NCBI RefSeq assembly: GCF_029963765.1
Contig: NZ_JALBYU010000008.1
Location: 186,001-250,000 of the forward strand
Direction: 5' to 3'
Origin: Pseudomonas sp. UYIF39
Lineage (GTDB): Bacteria > Pseudomonadota > Gammaproteobacteria > Pseudomonadales > Pseudomonadaceae
Length of the DNA: 64,000 bases
In this document: one piece after another, positions 29,350-37,940 of the stretch
How the letters are laid out: the number at the start of each line of letters is the position of its first letter
Numbering within the stretch: the stretch's first letter is position 1
Position numbers and translations under genes: made by a program
Notes under the pieces: model-generated
Seen by the model: the letters and a program-made list of their open reading frames with translations, nothing else
The model's database searches: none
Told to the model about the DNA's origin: nothing

Positions 29350-30429
29350 ATGACAGCTATCCACATCAAGTTCCCCTCGCTGACTCTCAAGGCCGGCCCT
29401 CGCGCCTTGGCGCGCATCCGTGAAAACGGTTTGAGCGCCGCCGATGTCGGCACACTGCCGGGTGCCGCCGGTGGTCCCAAGGCGCTGGGGATTCAAGGTC
29501 TGGACCTGGCGTTGTTCGGTGAATGGCTGCCGGCGGCACCGCGGGAGCGCTCGTTGATCGGTGCGTCGGTGGGTTCCTGGCGCTTCGCCAGCGCTTGCCT
29601 GCCGGATGCCGCCGAAGGTATCCGCCGCCTCGGTCACCTCTACACCGAGCAGAACTTCGTCAAGGGCGTGACCATGGCGCAGATCAGCCAGAGCTCTCGG
29701 CGCATGCTCGATGACCTGCTCGACGGCCGCGACGCTTCGATTCTGGACAACGCTCATTACCGACTGAACATCTTGGTGGTCAAAAGCCACGGCCTGCTGG
29801 CGGACGATCATCGCGGCCGACTGGGGCTGGGCCTGTCATCGGTGATTGCCGACAACCTGCGCGGCCGGGCGCGCCTGTCGCGGCATTTCGAACGGCTGAT
29901 CATTCACGATCCGCGTCTGGCACCGCCGGTCCATGCACTCAACGATTTCCCCTCGCGCTTCATTGCGCTGAATGCCGGCAACCTGCGCCAGGCCTTGCTC
30001 GCCTCAGGCTCGATCCCGATGGTGATGGAAGGCGTGCGTGATTTGCCGGGGGCCGGTGCCGGGACGTTTCGCGATGGCGGTCTGCTGGACTATCACCTCG
30101 ACCTGCCCTACAGCGGCAACGACATCGTGCTCTATCCGCATTTCACCGACCGGGTCATTCCCGGCTGGTTCGACAAGACCCTGCCGTGGCGACGAGCGTG
30201 TCCTGCGCGTTTGCAGGATGTCCTGTTGCTGGCGCCATCGAAGGATTACCTGGCGCGCCTGCCCTACGGCAAACTCCCGGACCGCAACGACTTCAAACGC
30301 TTCATGGGCGATGCCCCGAGTCGGCAGAAATACTGGCGCACGACGATGGATGAAAGCCGTCGTATGGGCGATGAGTTCCTCGAACTGGCCGCCAGCGGTC
30401 GCCTCGGGGAGCGCTTGCTGACCCTTTAG
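29350..30429 (+). CDS. Patatin-like phospholipase
   Basis: A 359-residue protein with a patatin-type lipase layout: oxyanion-hole glycines in LPGAAGGPKALGIQGLDL, nucleophile Ser in LIGASVGSWRFASAC (G-x-S-x-G) and the catalytic Asp in FRDGGLLDYHLDLP (DGG). It probably hydrolyses acyl lipids; location is unclear since there is no signal peptide. I use ATG 29350, not the upstream start, which would run through a REP element. Confidence 0.87.
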   Translation: MTAIHIKFPSLTLKAGPRALARIRENGLSAADVGTLPGAAGGPKALGIQGLDLALFGEWLPAAPRERSLIGASVGSWRFASACLPDAAEGIRRLGHLYTEQNFVKGVTMAQISQSSRRMLDDLLDGRDASILDNAHYRLNILVVKSHGLLADDHRGRLGLGLSSVIADNLRGRARLSRHFERLIIHDPRLAPPVHALNDFPSRFIALNAGNLRQALLASGSIPMVMEGVRDLPGAGAGTFRDGGLLDYHLDLPYSGNDIVLYPHFTDRVIPGWFDKTLPWRRACPARLQDVLLLAPSKDYLARLPYGKLPDRNDFKRFMGDAPSRQKYWRTTMDESRRMGDEFLELAASGRLGERLLTL

Positions 30430-30523
30430 TCAGTGTTTTCCCGCAACGCCAAACGCAAACTGGTAAACTCGCCGCCTGCCCATATCGCCGCGGCGATTGC
30501 CACCTGACAGAGCTGAAATCACT

Positions 30524-30880
30524 GTGGAAATCTTCAAAGAATTTACCTTCGAATCCGCCCACCGCCTGCCCCACGTACCGGACGGCCATAAGTGCGGCCG
30601 CCTGCACGGTCACTCGTTCAAAGTGGCGATCCACCTGAGCGGCGATCTTGATCCGCACACGGGCTGGATCCGCGACTTCTCGGAAATCAAGGCGATCTTC
30701 AAGCCGCTCTATGAGCGCCTGGACCATAACTACCTGAACGACATTCCTGGCCTGGAAAATCCGACCAGCGAAGTGCTGGCCAAATTCATCTGGCAGGAAT
30801 TGAAGCCTCTGTTGCCGGAACTCAGCGCGATCCGCATTCACGAGACATGCACCAGCGGCTGCATCTATCACGGTGAGTAA
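30524..30880 (+). CDS. queD: 6-carboxytetrahydropterin synthase
   Basis: A 118-residue enzyme of the queuosine/7-deazaguanine pathway, converting dihydroneopterin triphosphate to 6-carboxytetrahydropterin. It matches E. coli QueD almost throughout: zinc histidines and reactive Cys in [20 protein letters not shown], then the HGH motif, the pocket [20 protein letters not shown] and the final [14 protein letters not shown] start at the GTG at 30524, giving [11 protein letters not shown], because the extension to 30497 has no family support. A terminator follows. It is about 13 kb from the queC copy. Confidence 0.94.
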   Translation: MEIFKEFTFESAHRLPHVPDGHKCGRLHGHSFKVAIHLSGDLDPHTGWIRDFSEIKAIFKPLYERLDHNYLNDIPGLENPTSEVLAKFIWQELKPLLPELSAIRIHETCTSGCIYHGE

Positions 30881-30891
30881 ACCGATAGATC

Positions 30892-30921
30892 AAAAAAACC
30901 ACCGAGACCGGTGGTTTTTTT
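30892..30921 (+). terminator. Rho-independent terminator
   Basis: A hairpin AACCACCG-AGAC-CGGTGGTT with a poly-A lead and a T7 tail, right after queD. Being A-flanked and T-flanked, it can act in both directions. Confidence 0.92.
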
Positions 30922-30965
30922 ATGCCTATGCTTTTTGACTCGAACACGCCAAGAGGACACCCCCA

Positions 30966-31784
30966 ATGACTGACTGGCCGCTGCCTCAGACCTATCGCTT
31001 CAACGGGCACTCCGTTCGCTACGCCGTACGGGGCGACGGTCCGCCGTTGGTGTTCGTGCATGGCACGCCCTTCTCTTCTTACGTGTGGCACCGGATTGCG
31101 CCGCACTTCATCACCACGCATCGGGTGCATTACTTTGATCTGTTGGGTTATGGGCTATCGGAGAAAATCGAGGGCGATGTGTCGCTGGGTGTGCAGAACG
31201 ACCTGTTGGCTCACTTGCTCGATCACTGGGGGCTGGAGCGACCAGACGTGGTTGCTCACGACTTCGGCGGCGCCACAGCTCTGCGTGCTCACCTGCTGAA
31301 CGGCAAGGACTACCGCAGTCTGACGCTGATTGATCCCGTGGCGCTGACGCCCTGGGGTTCGCCGTTTGTGCAGCATGTGCGTCAGCATGAGGCGGCATTC
31401 AGTGGCCTGCCCGATTACATTCAGCAAGCCATCGTGCCGACCTATATTCGCGGGGCGATCAAGCGCGAAATCCCGGACGACGAACTCGCGCCTTACGTGC
31501 AGCCGTGGCTCGGCGATCCGGGGCAAGCGGCGTTCTATCGGCAGATTGCGCAGATGGATGAGCGTTATACCCGTGAGGTCGAAGGGCTGTACCCGACGAT
31601 TCGTTGTCCGGTGCAGATTCTGTGGGGGGAAGACGATCTGTGGATTCCCATTGAGCGCGGGCAGGCGTTGCATCAGATGATTCCGGGGTCGCGGTTTCAG
31701 ACGGTTCCCAATGCCGGGCATCTGGTTCAGGAAGATGCGCCGGAAGCGATTGTCGCGGCGCTTCTGCGGTTTTTACCTTCATGA
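30966..31784 (+). CDS. Alpha/beta hydrolase, haloalkane-dehalogenase-like
   Basis: A 272-residue alpha/beta-hydrolase. The oxyanion motif is FVHGTPFSSYVW; the nucleophile elbow is VVAHDFGGATAL, with Asp at the nucleophile position as in haloalkane dehalogenases and epoxide hydrolases; the acid is probably in LWGEDDLWIP and the His in NAGHLVQEDAPEAI. Substrate unknown, so a dehalogenase name would be premature. GAGGAC lies upstream of the ATG. A palindrome follows the stop. Confidence 0.85.
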   Translation: MTDWPLPQTYRFNGHSVRYAVRGDGPPLVFVHGTPFSSYVWHRIAPHFITTHRVHYFDLLGYGLSEKIEGDVSLGVQNDLLAHLLDHWGLERPDVVAHDFGGATALRAHLLNGKDYRSLTLIDPVALTPWGSPFVQHVRQHEAAFSGLPDYIQQAIVPTYIRGAIKREIPDDELAPYVQPWLGDPGQAAFYRQIAQMDERYTREVEGLYPTIRCPVQILWGEDDLWIPIERGQALHQMIPGSRFQTVPNAGHLVQEDAPEAIVAALLRFLPS

Positions 31785-31785
31785 C

Positions 31786-31810
31786 CATTCCCACGCTCTG
31801 CGTGGGAATG
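31786..31810. repeat. Palindromic repeat, likely terminator
   Basis: CATTCCCACGC-TCT-GCGTGGGAATG, a perfect 11-bp stem just after the hydrolase stop. This word is common between Pseudomonas genes. It lacks a T-run, so its terminator role is inferred. Confidence 0.75.
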
Positions 31811-31967
31811 ATCAACGGCAGTGTTCCAACTTGCACCACTGCCGCACCGCTATCGAGCCTTCCTCAAGCCAAATTCCCCCGCTCGGCTATAAATAACTAC
31901 ACCACCCCACGCTTGGCACGACCACTGCAACACGCCCCCGCGTCACTCATTCAGCAAGGAACGCCCC

Positions 31968-33239
31968 ATGACGCAGAACGATCCCGGCAACGACTACCCC
32001 CTCAGCGAAGTCCCGATGCATGCCCGCAAAGGCCTGGCCTCCACGGCCATGGTGCTGCTGGGTTTCACCTTTTTTACCGCGACCATGTTTGCCGGCGGCA
32101 AGCTCGGAGTGGCGTTCAGCTTCGGCGAGATGATGGCGGTGATTATCGTCGGCAATCTGCTGCTGGGAATATACGCCGCAGCTTTGGGCTACATCGCCTT
32201 CAAGAGCGGCCTGAATTCGGTGCTGATGGGGCGCTTTTGCTTCGGTGAAGTGGGCAGCAAGCTCAGCGACCTGATCCTCGGTTTTACCCAAATCGGCTGG
32301 TACGCCTGGGGCACGGCCACTGCTGCCGTGGTGCTGGGCAAATATTTCGAATTGAGCGAGGGCGCCGTTCTCGGGCTGATGGTGCTGTTCGGCCTGATGT
32401 TTTGCGCGACCGCGTACGTTGGTTATCGCGGCCTGGAAATTCTGTCGTACATCGCCGTGCCGGCGATGATGTTGCTGCTGATGCTGTCGATGTGGGTCGC
32501 CACAGTGAAGGTCGGCGGGCTCGACGGTTTGCTCGCGGTGGCTCCGTCCGGGACACTGGACTGGTCGACCGCGATTACCTTGGTGTTTGGCACCTTCGTC
32601 AGCGGCGCAACCCAGGCGACCAACTGGACGCGTTTCTCCCGTTCAGCACGCGTCGCGGTGCTGGCAAGCCTGATCGGCTTCTTCGTCGGCAACGGTCTGA
32701 TGGTGTTGATCGGTGCCTATGGCGCAATCGTCTACCAGCAACCGGACGTGGTCGAAGTGTTGCTGTTGCAAGGCTTCGCCATGGCGGCGATGGCGATGTT
32801 GCTGCTCAATATCTGGAGCACCCAGGACAACACCATCTACAACTTCGCCGTCGCTGGCTGCAACCTGCTGCGCACCCGCCGTCGCAAAACCGTAACCCTG
32901 GCGGGCGCGGTGATCGGCACGCTGTTGGCGCTGCTGGGCATGTACGACATGCTGGTGCCCTACCTGATTCTGCTGGGCACCGTGATTCCGCCGATTGGCG
33001 GCGTGATCATGGCGGACTTCTTCTACCGTTATCGTGGTCAGTATCCACGTCTGGCCGATGCCCGATTGCCAGCGTTCAATTGGTCCGGTTTGGCCGCCTA
33101 CGCAGTCGGCACCGTTGCTGCGTTCAACTCACCGTGGGTCGCGCCGCTGGTAGGGATTGCCGCTGCCGCGCTAACGTATGTGTTACTGACCGGCATGCTG
33201 GGTGCCCGTACTGCCAACGCACCATTACAAGATCTATAA
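31968..33239 (+). CDS. codB: Cytosine permease
   Basis: A 423-residue NCS1-family permease with about 12 membrane spans. Typical segments are VLLGFTFFTATMFAGGKLGV, ILGFTQIGWYAWGTATAAVV and LNIWSTQDNTIYNFAVAGCN. It imports cytosine by proton symport for the CodA deaminase encoded 13 bases downstream. The gene begins with AAGGAACGCCCC before ATG, a usable RBS. The two genes form a clear operon. Confidence 0.93.
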   Translation: MTQNDPGNDYPLSEVPMHARKGLASTAMVLLGFTFFTATMFAGGKLGVAFSFGEMMAVIIVGNLLLGIYAAALGYIAFKSGLNSVLMGRFCFGEVGSKLSDLILGFTQIGWYAWGTATAAVVLGKYFELSEGAVLGLMVLFGLMFCATAYVGYRGLEILSYIAVPAMMLLLMLSMWVATVKVGGLDGLLAVAPSGTLDWSTAITLVFGTFVSGATQATNWTRFSRSARVAVLASLIGFFVGNGLMVLIGAYGAIVYQQPDVVEVLLLQGFAMAAMAMLLLNIWSTQDNTIYNFAVAGCNLLRTRRRKTVTLAGAVIGTLLALLGMYDMLVPYLILLGTVIPPIGGVIMADFFYRYRGQYPRLADARLPAFNWSGLAAYAVGTVAAFNSPWVAPLVGIAAAALTYVLLTGMLGARTANAPLQDL

Positions 33240-33252
33240 AAGGATTCGCCTG

Positions 33253-34497
33253 ATGCACATCATCAACGCCCGCCTGCGCAACCAAGATGGCCTGCATGAG
33301 TTGCACCTGGAAAACGGCCTGATCAGCAACATCGCCCGACAGACCGAAGCGCCGACCCTGGGCCCCGATGATCTGGACGCCGGCGGCAACCTGGTAGTGC
33401 CACCCTTCGTCGAGCCGCACATTCACCTCGACGCCACGCTCACCGCCGGCGAGCCGCGCTGGAACATGAGCGGCACGCTGTTCGAAGGCATCGAGTGCTG
33501 GGGCGAGCGCAAGGTGACCATCACCGAAGAGGACACCAAAACCCGCGCCAGGAAAACCATCCAGACCCTCGCCGCCCACGGCATCCAGCACGTGCGTACT
33601 CACGTCGACGTCACCGACCCGCAGCTCACCGCGCTCAAGGCGATGCTCGAAGTGCGCGAGGAAAGCCGTCACCTGATCGACATGCAGATCGTTGCGTTCC
33701 CGCAGGAAGGCATCGAGTCGTACCGTAACGGTCGCGAGCTGATGGAAGAAGCGATCCGCATGGGGGCCGATGTGGTCGGCGGTATTCCGCATTTCGAGTA
33801 CACCCGCGATCAAGGCGTGAGTTCAGTGAAATTCCTGATGGACCTGGCCGAGCGCACCGGTTGCCTGGTGGACGTGCATTGCGATGAAACCGACGACCCG
33901 CACTCACGTTTTCTGGAGGTGCTGGCCGAAGAAGCCCGCAGTCGCGACATGGGCTCGCGAGTGACCGCCAGCCACACCACGGCGATGGGCTCTTACGACA
34001 ACGCTTACTGCGCCAAATTGTTCCGCCTGCTCGGGCATTCGGGGATCAGTTTTGTCTCCTGCCCCACCGAAAGCATTCACCTGCAAGGGCGCTTCGACAA
34101 CTTCCCGAAACGCCGTGGCGTAACCCGTGTCAACGAGCTGCTCGAAGCCGGGATGAACGTGTGTTTCGGTCAGGATTCGATCGTCGACCCGTGGTATCCG
34201 CTGGGCAACGGCAATATCTTGCGGGTGCTCGAAGCCGGCCTGCACATCTGCCACATGCTCGGGTACCGCAACCTGCAAAGCGCGCTGGACCTGGTCACCG
34301 ACAACAGCGCCAAGGCCATGAACCTGGGTGATCGTTATGGACTGGAACGCGGGCGGCCAGCGAATTTGCTGATTCTGTCGGCGGACAGTGATTACGAGGT
34401 GATCCGCAGTCAGGGCCTGCCGCTGTATTCAGTGCGCGATGGCAAGGTGTTGATGAAGCGGCAGATGCCGGTGGTGGAATGGGCGGATCAGCCCTGA
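33253..34497 (+). CDS. codA: Cytosine deaminase
   Basis: A 414-residue amidohydrolase converting cytosine to uracil and ammonia. The metal site starts with PPFVEPHIHLDATLTAGEPR (HxH); further ligands are in VDVHCDETDDPHSRF, SHTTAMGSYDNAYC and CFGQDSIVDPWYPLGNGNIL, matching E. coli CodA. I start at ATG 33253, after AAAGGA, rather than at the in-frame position 33202 inside codB. It follows codB directly. Confidence 0.94.
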   Translation: MHIINARLRNQDGLHELHLENGLISNIARQTEAPTLGPDDLDAGGNLVVPPFVEPHIHLDATLTAGEPRWNMSGTLFEGIECWGERKVTITEEDTKTRARKTIQTLAAHGIQHVRTHVDVTDPQLTALKAMLEVREESRHLIDMQIVAFPQEGIESYRNGRELMEEAIRMGADVVGGIPHFEYTRDQGVSSVKFLMDLAERTGCLVDVHCDETDDPHSRFLEVLAEEARSRDMGSRVTASHTTAMGSYDNAYCAKLFRLLGHSGISFVSCPTESIHLQGRFDNFPKRRGVTRVNELLEAGMNVCFGQDSIVDPWYPLGNGNILRVLEAGLHICHMLGYRNLQSALDLVTDNSAKAMNLGDRYGLERGRPANLLILSADSDYEVIRSQGLPLYSVRDGKVLMKRQMPVVEWADQP

Positions 34498-34520
34498 ATT
34501 TTCGCTGACTGGACGGGCCT

Positions 34521-34598
34521 CATCGCGAGCAAGCTCGCTCCCACAGGAAATTTGTGAACGACACAGATCCAATGTGGGAGCGAGCTTGCTCGCGATGG
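34521..34598. repeat. Inverted pair of REP palindromes (REPIN)
   Basis: CATCGCGAGCAAGCTCGCTC at the left and its complement ending GCTTGCTCGCGATGG at the right, about 35 bases apart, between the convergent codA and DapF-like genes. Confidence 0.9.
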
Positions 34599-34609
34599 CA
34601 ATCTAACAT

Positions 34610-35602
34610 TCAGCTCATCAATCGAGCCGTACCAAACAGGCTGACCCGACTCAATTCACCACCCGCTTCCTCCAATAAAATCGGCGCCGTACCACCGGGC
34701 ATGACCACTTTCACCTCCCCGGCACTGACCCAACCCACCCGCCACGCCGCGCAAGCCACCGCACTGGCGCTGGTGCCCGACGAGGCCGTCGGCCCTTCTC
34801 CGCGCTCGAATACCCGCGCGACGACTCGCCCTTCTGACTCAAACATCGCCCATTGCAGATTGACGCCAGCAGCACACGGCTCCCCTACCCCGGTCGGCAT
34901 GGCATAAGCGATACGCGTCAGCCCTTCGGACAGCCCGGGTTCGCGCATCTGCTCATTGCTCGGCAATGCCTTGGCGCTCTCTAAAAGTGTCACGCAATGA
35001 GGATTGCCGATGCGCACGAACTGGCTTCGAGACCAGGCGGGATCGAGCGCCGACAACGGCTGCACATGGCTGACGTCGCGACCGTTCAACTCCACGCTTT
35101 CAACCCCTTTAGCCCCCACCGCGTCAGGCCCGAACGAGGGTTTGCCCAGATCCAGCCAGAAGCCTTTCACTCCCTCGACCTCGGCCGGTTTCACCGAAGT
35201 GTCAACCGGTGAACCCGCATCAGCCTTGTCGTGATGAACCCTGAGAAAACAAAGCTCGTCCCTCGGCAGCAGACCTTGCTCACTCAGGGCCTGGGAGAAA
35301 ATCGTCAGCCCATTGCCACTGCGCTCGGCCAGGGTGCCGTCGGTGTTGACGATCAGCAGGTCAAACGGTGGCGAGTCTTGAAACGGCCCGATCAGCAAGC
35401 CATCGCAACGATGGTCCTTGCTGCCGGACGGTTGTGTACCAGGCGCCCAGCCACAGAACGCCTCGATGGCCGACAGCGCCCATGCCTCGCAGGTTTGCGC
35501 TGCCGGACCGGCCAGCTCAGGTAAATCGATACCCGCGCAGCGCACGGCCTCGGGCGCTGCAACCGCATAGATATTGCCTCGAGCATCGTAGAACGGTGCC
35601 AT
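34610..35602 (-). CDS. DapF-fold protein with Ser in place of both catalytic Cys
   Basis: A 330-residue protein with the diaminopimelate epimerase fold. The first active-site motif, normally (E/M)CGNGAR, reads AERSGNGLTIF; the second, normally ERGxGxTxACGTGA, reads ERGEGPTASSGTSASAVACA. So both catalytic cysteines are serine. The substrate-binding parts FVRIGNPHCVTLL and VNLQWAMFE remain. It is about 55 residues longer than DapF. It is probably not the lysine-pathway epimerase; a related racemase, isomerase or binding function is possible. Monocistronic. Confidence 0.85.
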   Translation of the reverse strand: MAPFYDARGNIYAVAAPEAVRCAGIDLPELAGPAAQTCEAWALSAIEAFCGWAPGTQPSGSKDHRCDGLLIGPFQDSPPFDLLIVNTDGTLAERSGNGLTIFSQALSEQGLLPRDELCFLRVHHDKADAGSPVDTSVKPAEVEGVKGFWLDLGKPSFGPDAVGAKGVESVELNGRDVSHVQPLSALDPAWSRSQFVRIGNPHCVTLLESAKALPSNEQMREPGLSEGLTRIAYAMPTGVGEPCAAGVNLQWAMFESEGRVVARVFERGEGPTASSGTSASAVACAAWRVGWVSAGEVKVVMPGGTAPILLEEAGGELSRVSLFGTARLMS

Positions 35603-35794
35603 GGATCGGTCCTGAAATCAGCCAGAAAAGAACCTGTACTTTAGGGGCTCCCGGAAGAAAACCGCAAACGATCCGGTTATTTAACCCCCGCCTCTTATCG
35701 CAAAACAATCGCTGCAACCTGTCAGTTGTGACAGCAGACAGCCCATCCAACTCGCCCCAAAGTAGAACCTCGCCTCTATCGTGTGGTAACGATC

Positions 35795-36201
35795 ATGAAA
35801 AGGACGTTCCTATTACACCTGCTGATTGCCCTCACGTTTGGCGGTGCGGTCATCGCCGGTCAAAACGGCGCCGGCGTAAAGGTGATCGACGACGTCATGC
35901 CCAACCACATGACCGACAACAATAACCCCGAACCGCTGTTCCTCAGAGGCCGAAACGAATGGCGTCACGATTGTGAACCCTGTGATAAAGGCGACGTTTT
36001 CCTTGATGGCAAAGCCAATCTAAACACTGACAATCCGCGCGTGTTCGAAACCTTCAACTCTGAATTCATCAACCTGCACGACCATTAAGACGCCCAGGGG
36101 GCGTGGGATCCTATGATCCGTCTAGCGGCATGCGCTGGCAGCCGGGTCCCAACGTGAGCTTGACCAGCGAGATGGGCAGCACAACGGGAGGGGCGTTTTA
36201 A
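35795..36201 (+). pseudogene. Small secreted protein gene with a broken 3' end
   Basis: The open part (35795-36088) encodes about 97 residues: signal peptide (TFLLHLLIALTFGGAVIA) and a mature part with WRHDCEPCDKGDVFLDGKAN, whose CxxC pair may form a disulfide. After the TAA the sequence stays protein-like if one base is added in the G5 run at 36097: YDAQGGVGSYDPSSGMRWQP, then PGPNVSLTSEMGSTTGGAF and TAA at 36199. I infer a stop plus a one-base deletion in a longer original gene of about 135 residues. I do not recognise the family. Confidence 0.5.
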
Positions 36202-36309
36202 CGTTGCGATTGACGATTAGGAGAAACCCTCAGGGTCGCGACACGCTGTCTGATATGCAAGGATGCTCCTCGGTCTATTGTCAGCAACCCGCAACGCCAA
36301 GGATTTTTC

Positions 36310-37461
36310 ATGACTGCCCTCAACACGTCTGCGCCCGTCATCCCCGGACGCCTGGAACAGATGTCCACGCGGATCGCCTTTTTCATTGCCGGTTTCGGCA
36401 TCGCCGCGTGGGCGCCGCTGGTGCCCTACGCCAAGGCTCGGGCCGGGCTGGATGAAGGGACGCTCGGTTTGCTGCTGTTGTGCCTGGGGGTGGGGTCGAT
36501 TCTGGCGATGCCGATGGCAGGGCTTCTGGCCACGCGTTTCGGCTGTCGCCGAGTGGTGAGCGCCGGGGTGTTGCTGATCTGTGCGGCCCTGCCGCTGTTG
36601 GCGACGGTGTCATCGATTCCAGCGTTGATAGCCACGCTGTTCATGTTCGGCGCGGGCCTGGGCACGGTGGACTCGACGGTGAACCTGCAAGCGGTGATCG
36701 TCGAACGTGCCAGCGGCAAGAACATGATGTCGGGGTTTCACGGGATGTTCAGCCTCGGCGGGATTGTTGGCGCGGCGGGTGTCAGCGCCCTGCTCGGCTT
36801 GGGCCTTTCACCGCTGGGAGCGATGGCGGTGGTGATTGTCGTGCTGGTGCTGGCCTTGCTGAAAGCTGCGCCGCACCTGTTGCCTTACGGCAGTGAAAGC
36901 TCGGGACCGGCGTTTGCCGTGCCCCATGGCATCGTGCTGTTTATCGGCGGTATGTGTTTCATCGTGTTCCTGGCCGAAGGCGCGGCGCTCGACTGGAGCG
37001 CAGTGTTCCTGGCACAGGAACGCGGGATCGACACGGCGTATGCGGGGCTGGGTTACGCGGCGTTTGCGCTGACCATGACCGCCGGGCGGCTGACCGGGGA
37101 CAGGATTGTCCGGCGTCTGGGCGCGACGCGGGTGATGGTGTTCGGCGGCCTGACGGCGGCAGCGGGCTTGGCGTTGGCGACGTTTGCGCCAGCCTGGGAG
37201 GCGGCGTTGGTCGGGTATGCGTTACTGGGGGCGGGTTGTTCGAACATTGTGCCGGTGCTGTATACCGCGGTCGGTAAACAGACGGTCATGCCTGAGCACA
37301 TTGCGGTGCCGGCCATTACCACCTTGGGTTACGCGGGCATTCTCGCGGGCCCGGCGGTGATCGGTTTTATCGCCCATGGCAGCAGTTTGAGTTTTGCCTT
37401 CGGGTTGATGGCGGTGTTGCTGGTGGCGGTGGCCATTGGCGGGAAGGTGTTGAAGGTCTGA
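36310..37461 (+). CDS. Major facilitator superfamily transporter
   Basis: A 383-residue membrane protein with about 12 spans. Typical MFS loop motifs: GLLATRFGCRRVV between spans 2 and 3, and GRLTGDRIVRRLGA between spans 8 and 9. MSGFHGMFSLGGIVGAAGVS recalls the YbjJ family. Substrate unknown; no neighbouring enzyme hints at one. AAGGA lies about eight bases before the ATG. Confidence 0.87.
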   Translation: MTALNTSAPVIPGRLEQMSTRIAFFIAGFGIAAWAPLVPYAKARAGLDEGTLGLLLLCLGVGSILAMPMAGLLATRFGCRRVVSAGVLLICAALPLLATVSSIPALIATLFMFGAGLGTVDSTVNLQAVIVERASGKNMMSGFHGMFSLGGIVGAAGVSALLGLGLSPLGAMAVVIVVLVLALLKAAPHLLPYGSESSGPAFAVPHGIVLFIGGMCFIVFLAEGAALDWSAVFLAQERGIDTAYAGLGYAAFALTMTAGRLTGDRIVRRLGATRVMVFGGLTAAAGLALATFAPAWEAALVGYALLGAGCSNIVPVLYTAVGKQTVMPEHIAVPAITTLGYAGILAGPAVIGFIAHGSSLSFAFGLMAVLLVAVAIGGKVLKV

Positions 37462-37479
37462 AAGCTTCGTCGGATCGCC

Positions 37480-37573
37480 GCCCGGACCAGGCTCGCTCCC
37501 ACAAGGGATCTTCAGTGAACACAAATTTTGTGAACGACATGGATCAAATGTGAGAGCGAGCCTGCTCCCAGGG
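37480..37573. repeat. Degenerate inverted REP pair
   Basis: GACCAGGCTCGCTCCCACAA and GTGAGAGCGAGCCTGCTCCC are mutated REP cores in opposite orientation, about 50 bases apart, after the MFS gene. The layout equals the intact REP pairs elsewhere in the window. Confidence 0.65.
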
Positions 37574-37618
37574 GATTAGGGTTTCTTCAGCCGGATCTAT
37601 CGCAAGTTTCTTGCGGCA

Positions 37619-37927
37619 TCACTGACTGACCACAATCTTCCCGATCATCTGCGGGTGCAGCGCACAAAAATACTCAAACTCCCCCGGCGTGTTGAATACC
37701 CAGGAAAAGCTGTCACTGGTATCCAGCGCCCCAGAGCGAAACACCTTGTGGGTTTCCGCCACCGTATGCGGAATCTGGTCGTCGTTCACCCACGTCACTT
37801 TGGTGCCCACGGCCACGTTCAAATCCTTGGGCCCGAACATGAACTCCTTGATATCGATTTTCACCTCCTGAGCCCATACCGGCATCGACAGCATCAGGCA
37901 GACAACAGCCAACAGTCGCGTTTTCAT
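37619..37927 (-). CDS. Exported cupredoxin-like protein
   Basis: A 102-residue periplasmic blue-copper-type protein. Signal peptide LLAVVCLMLSMPVWAQ; then the amicyanin-like fold with copper ligands His in DDQIPHTV and the C-x2-H-x2-M cluster in FEYFCALHPQMIGKI. It could carry electrons or bind copper. It is 13 bases after the metallophosphoesterase gene, so the two are co-transcribed, and probably belong to the regulon of the ECF sigma factor encoded divergently. Confidence 0.9.
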   Translation of the reverse strand: MKTRLLAVVCLMLSMPVWAQEVKIDIKEFMFGPKDLNVAVGTKVTWVNDDQIPHTVAETHKVFRSGALDTSDSFSWVFNTPGEFEYFCALHPQMIGKIVVSQ

Positions 37928-37940
37928 CTCAGCGCCTCCG

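Noticed and set aside
36204..36455. Plus-strand 83-codon frame before the MFS gene
   Set aside because: It runs into the MFS gene in another frame and has no RBS or recognisable features.
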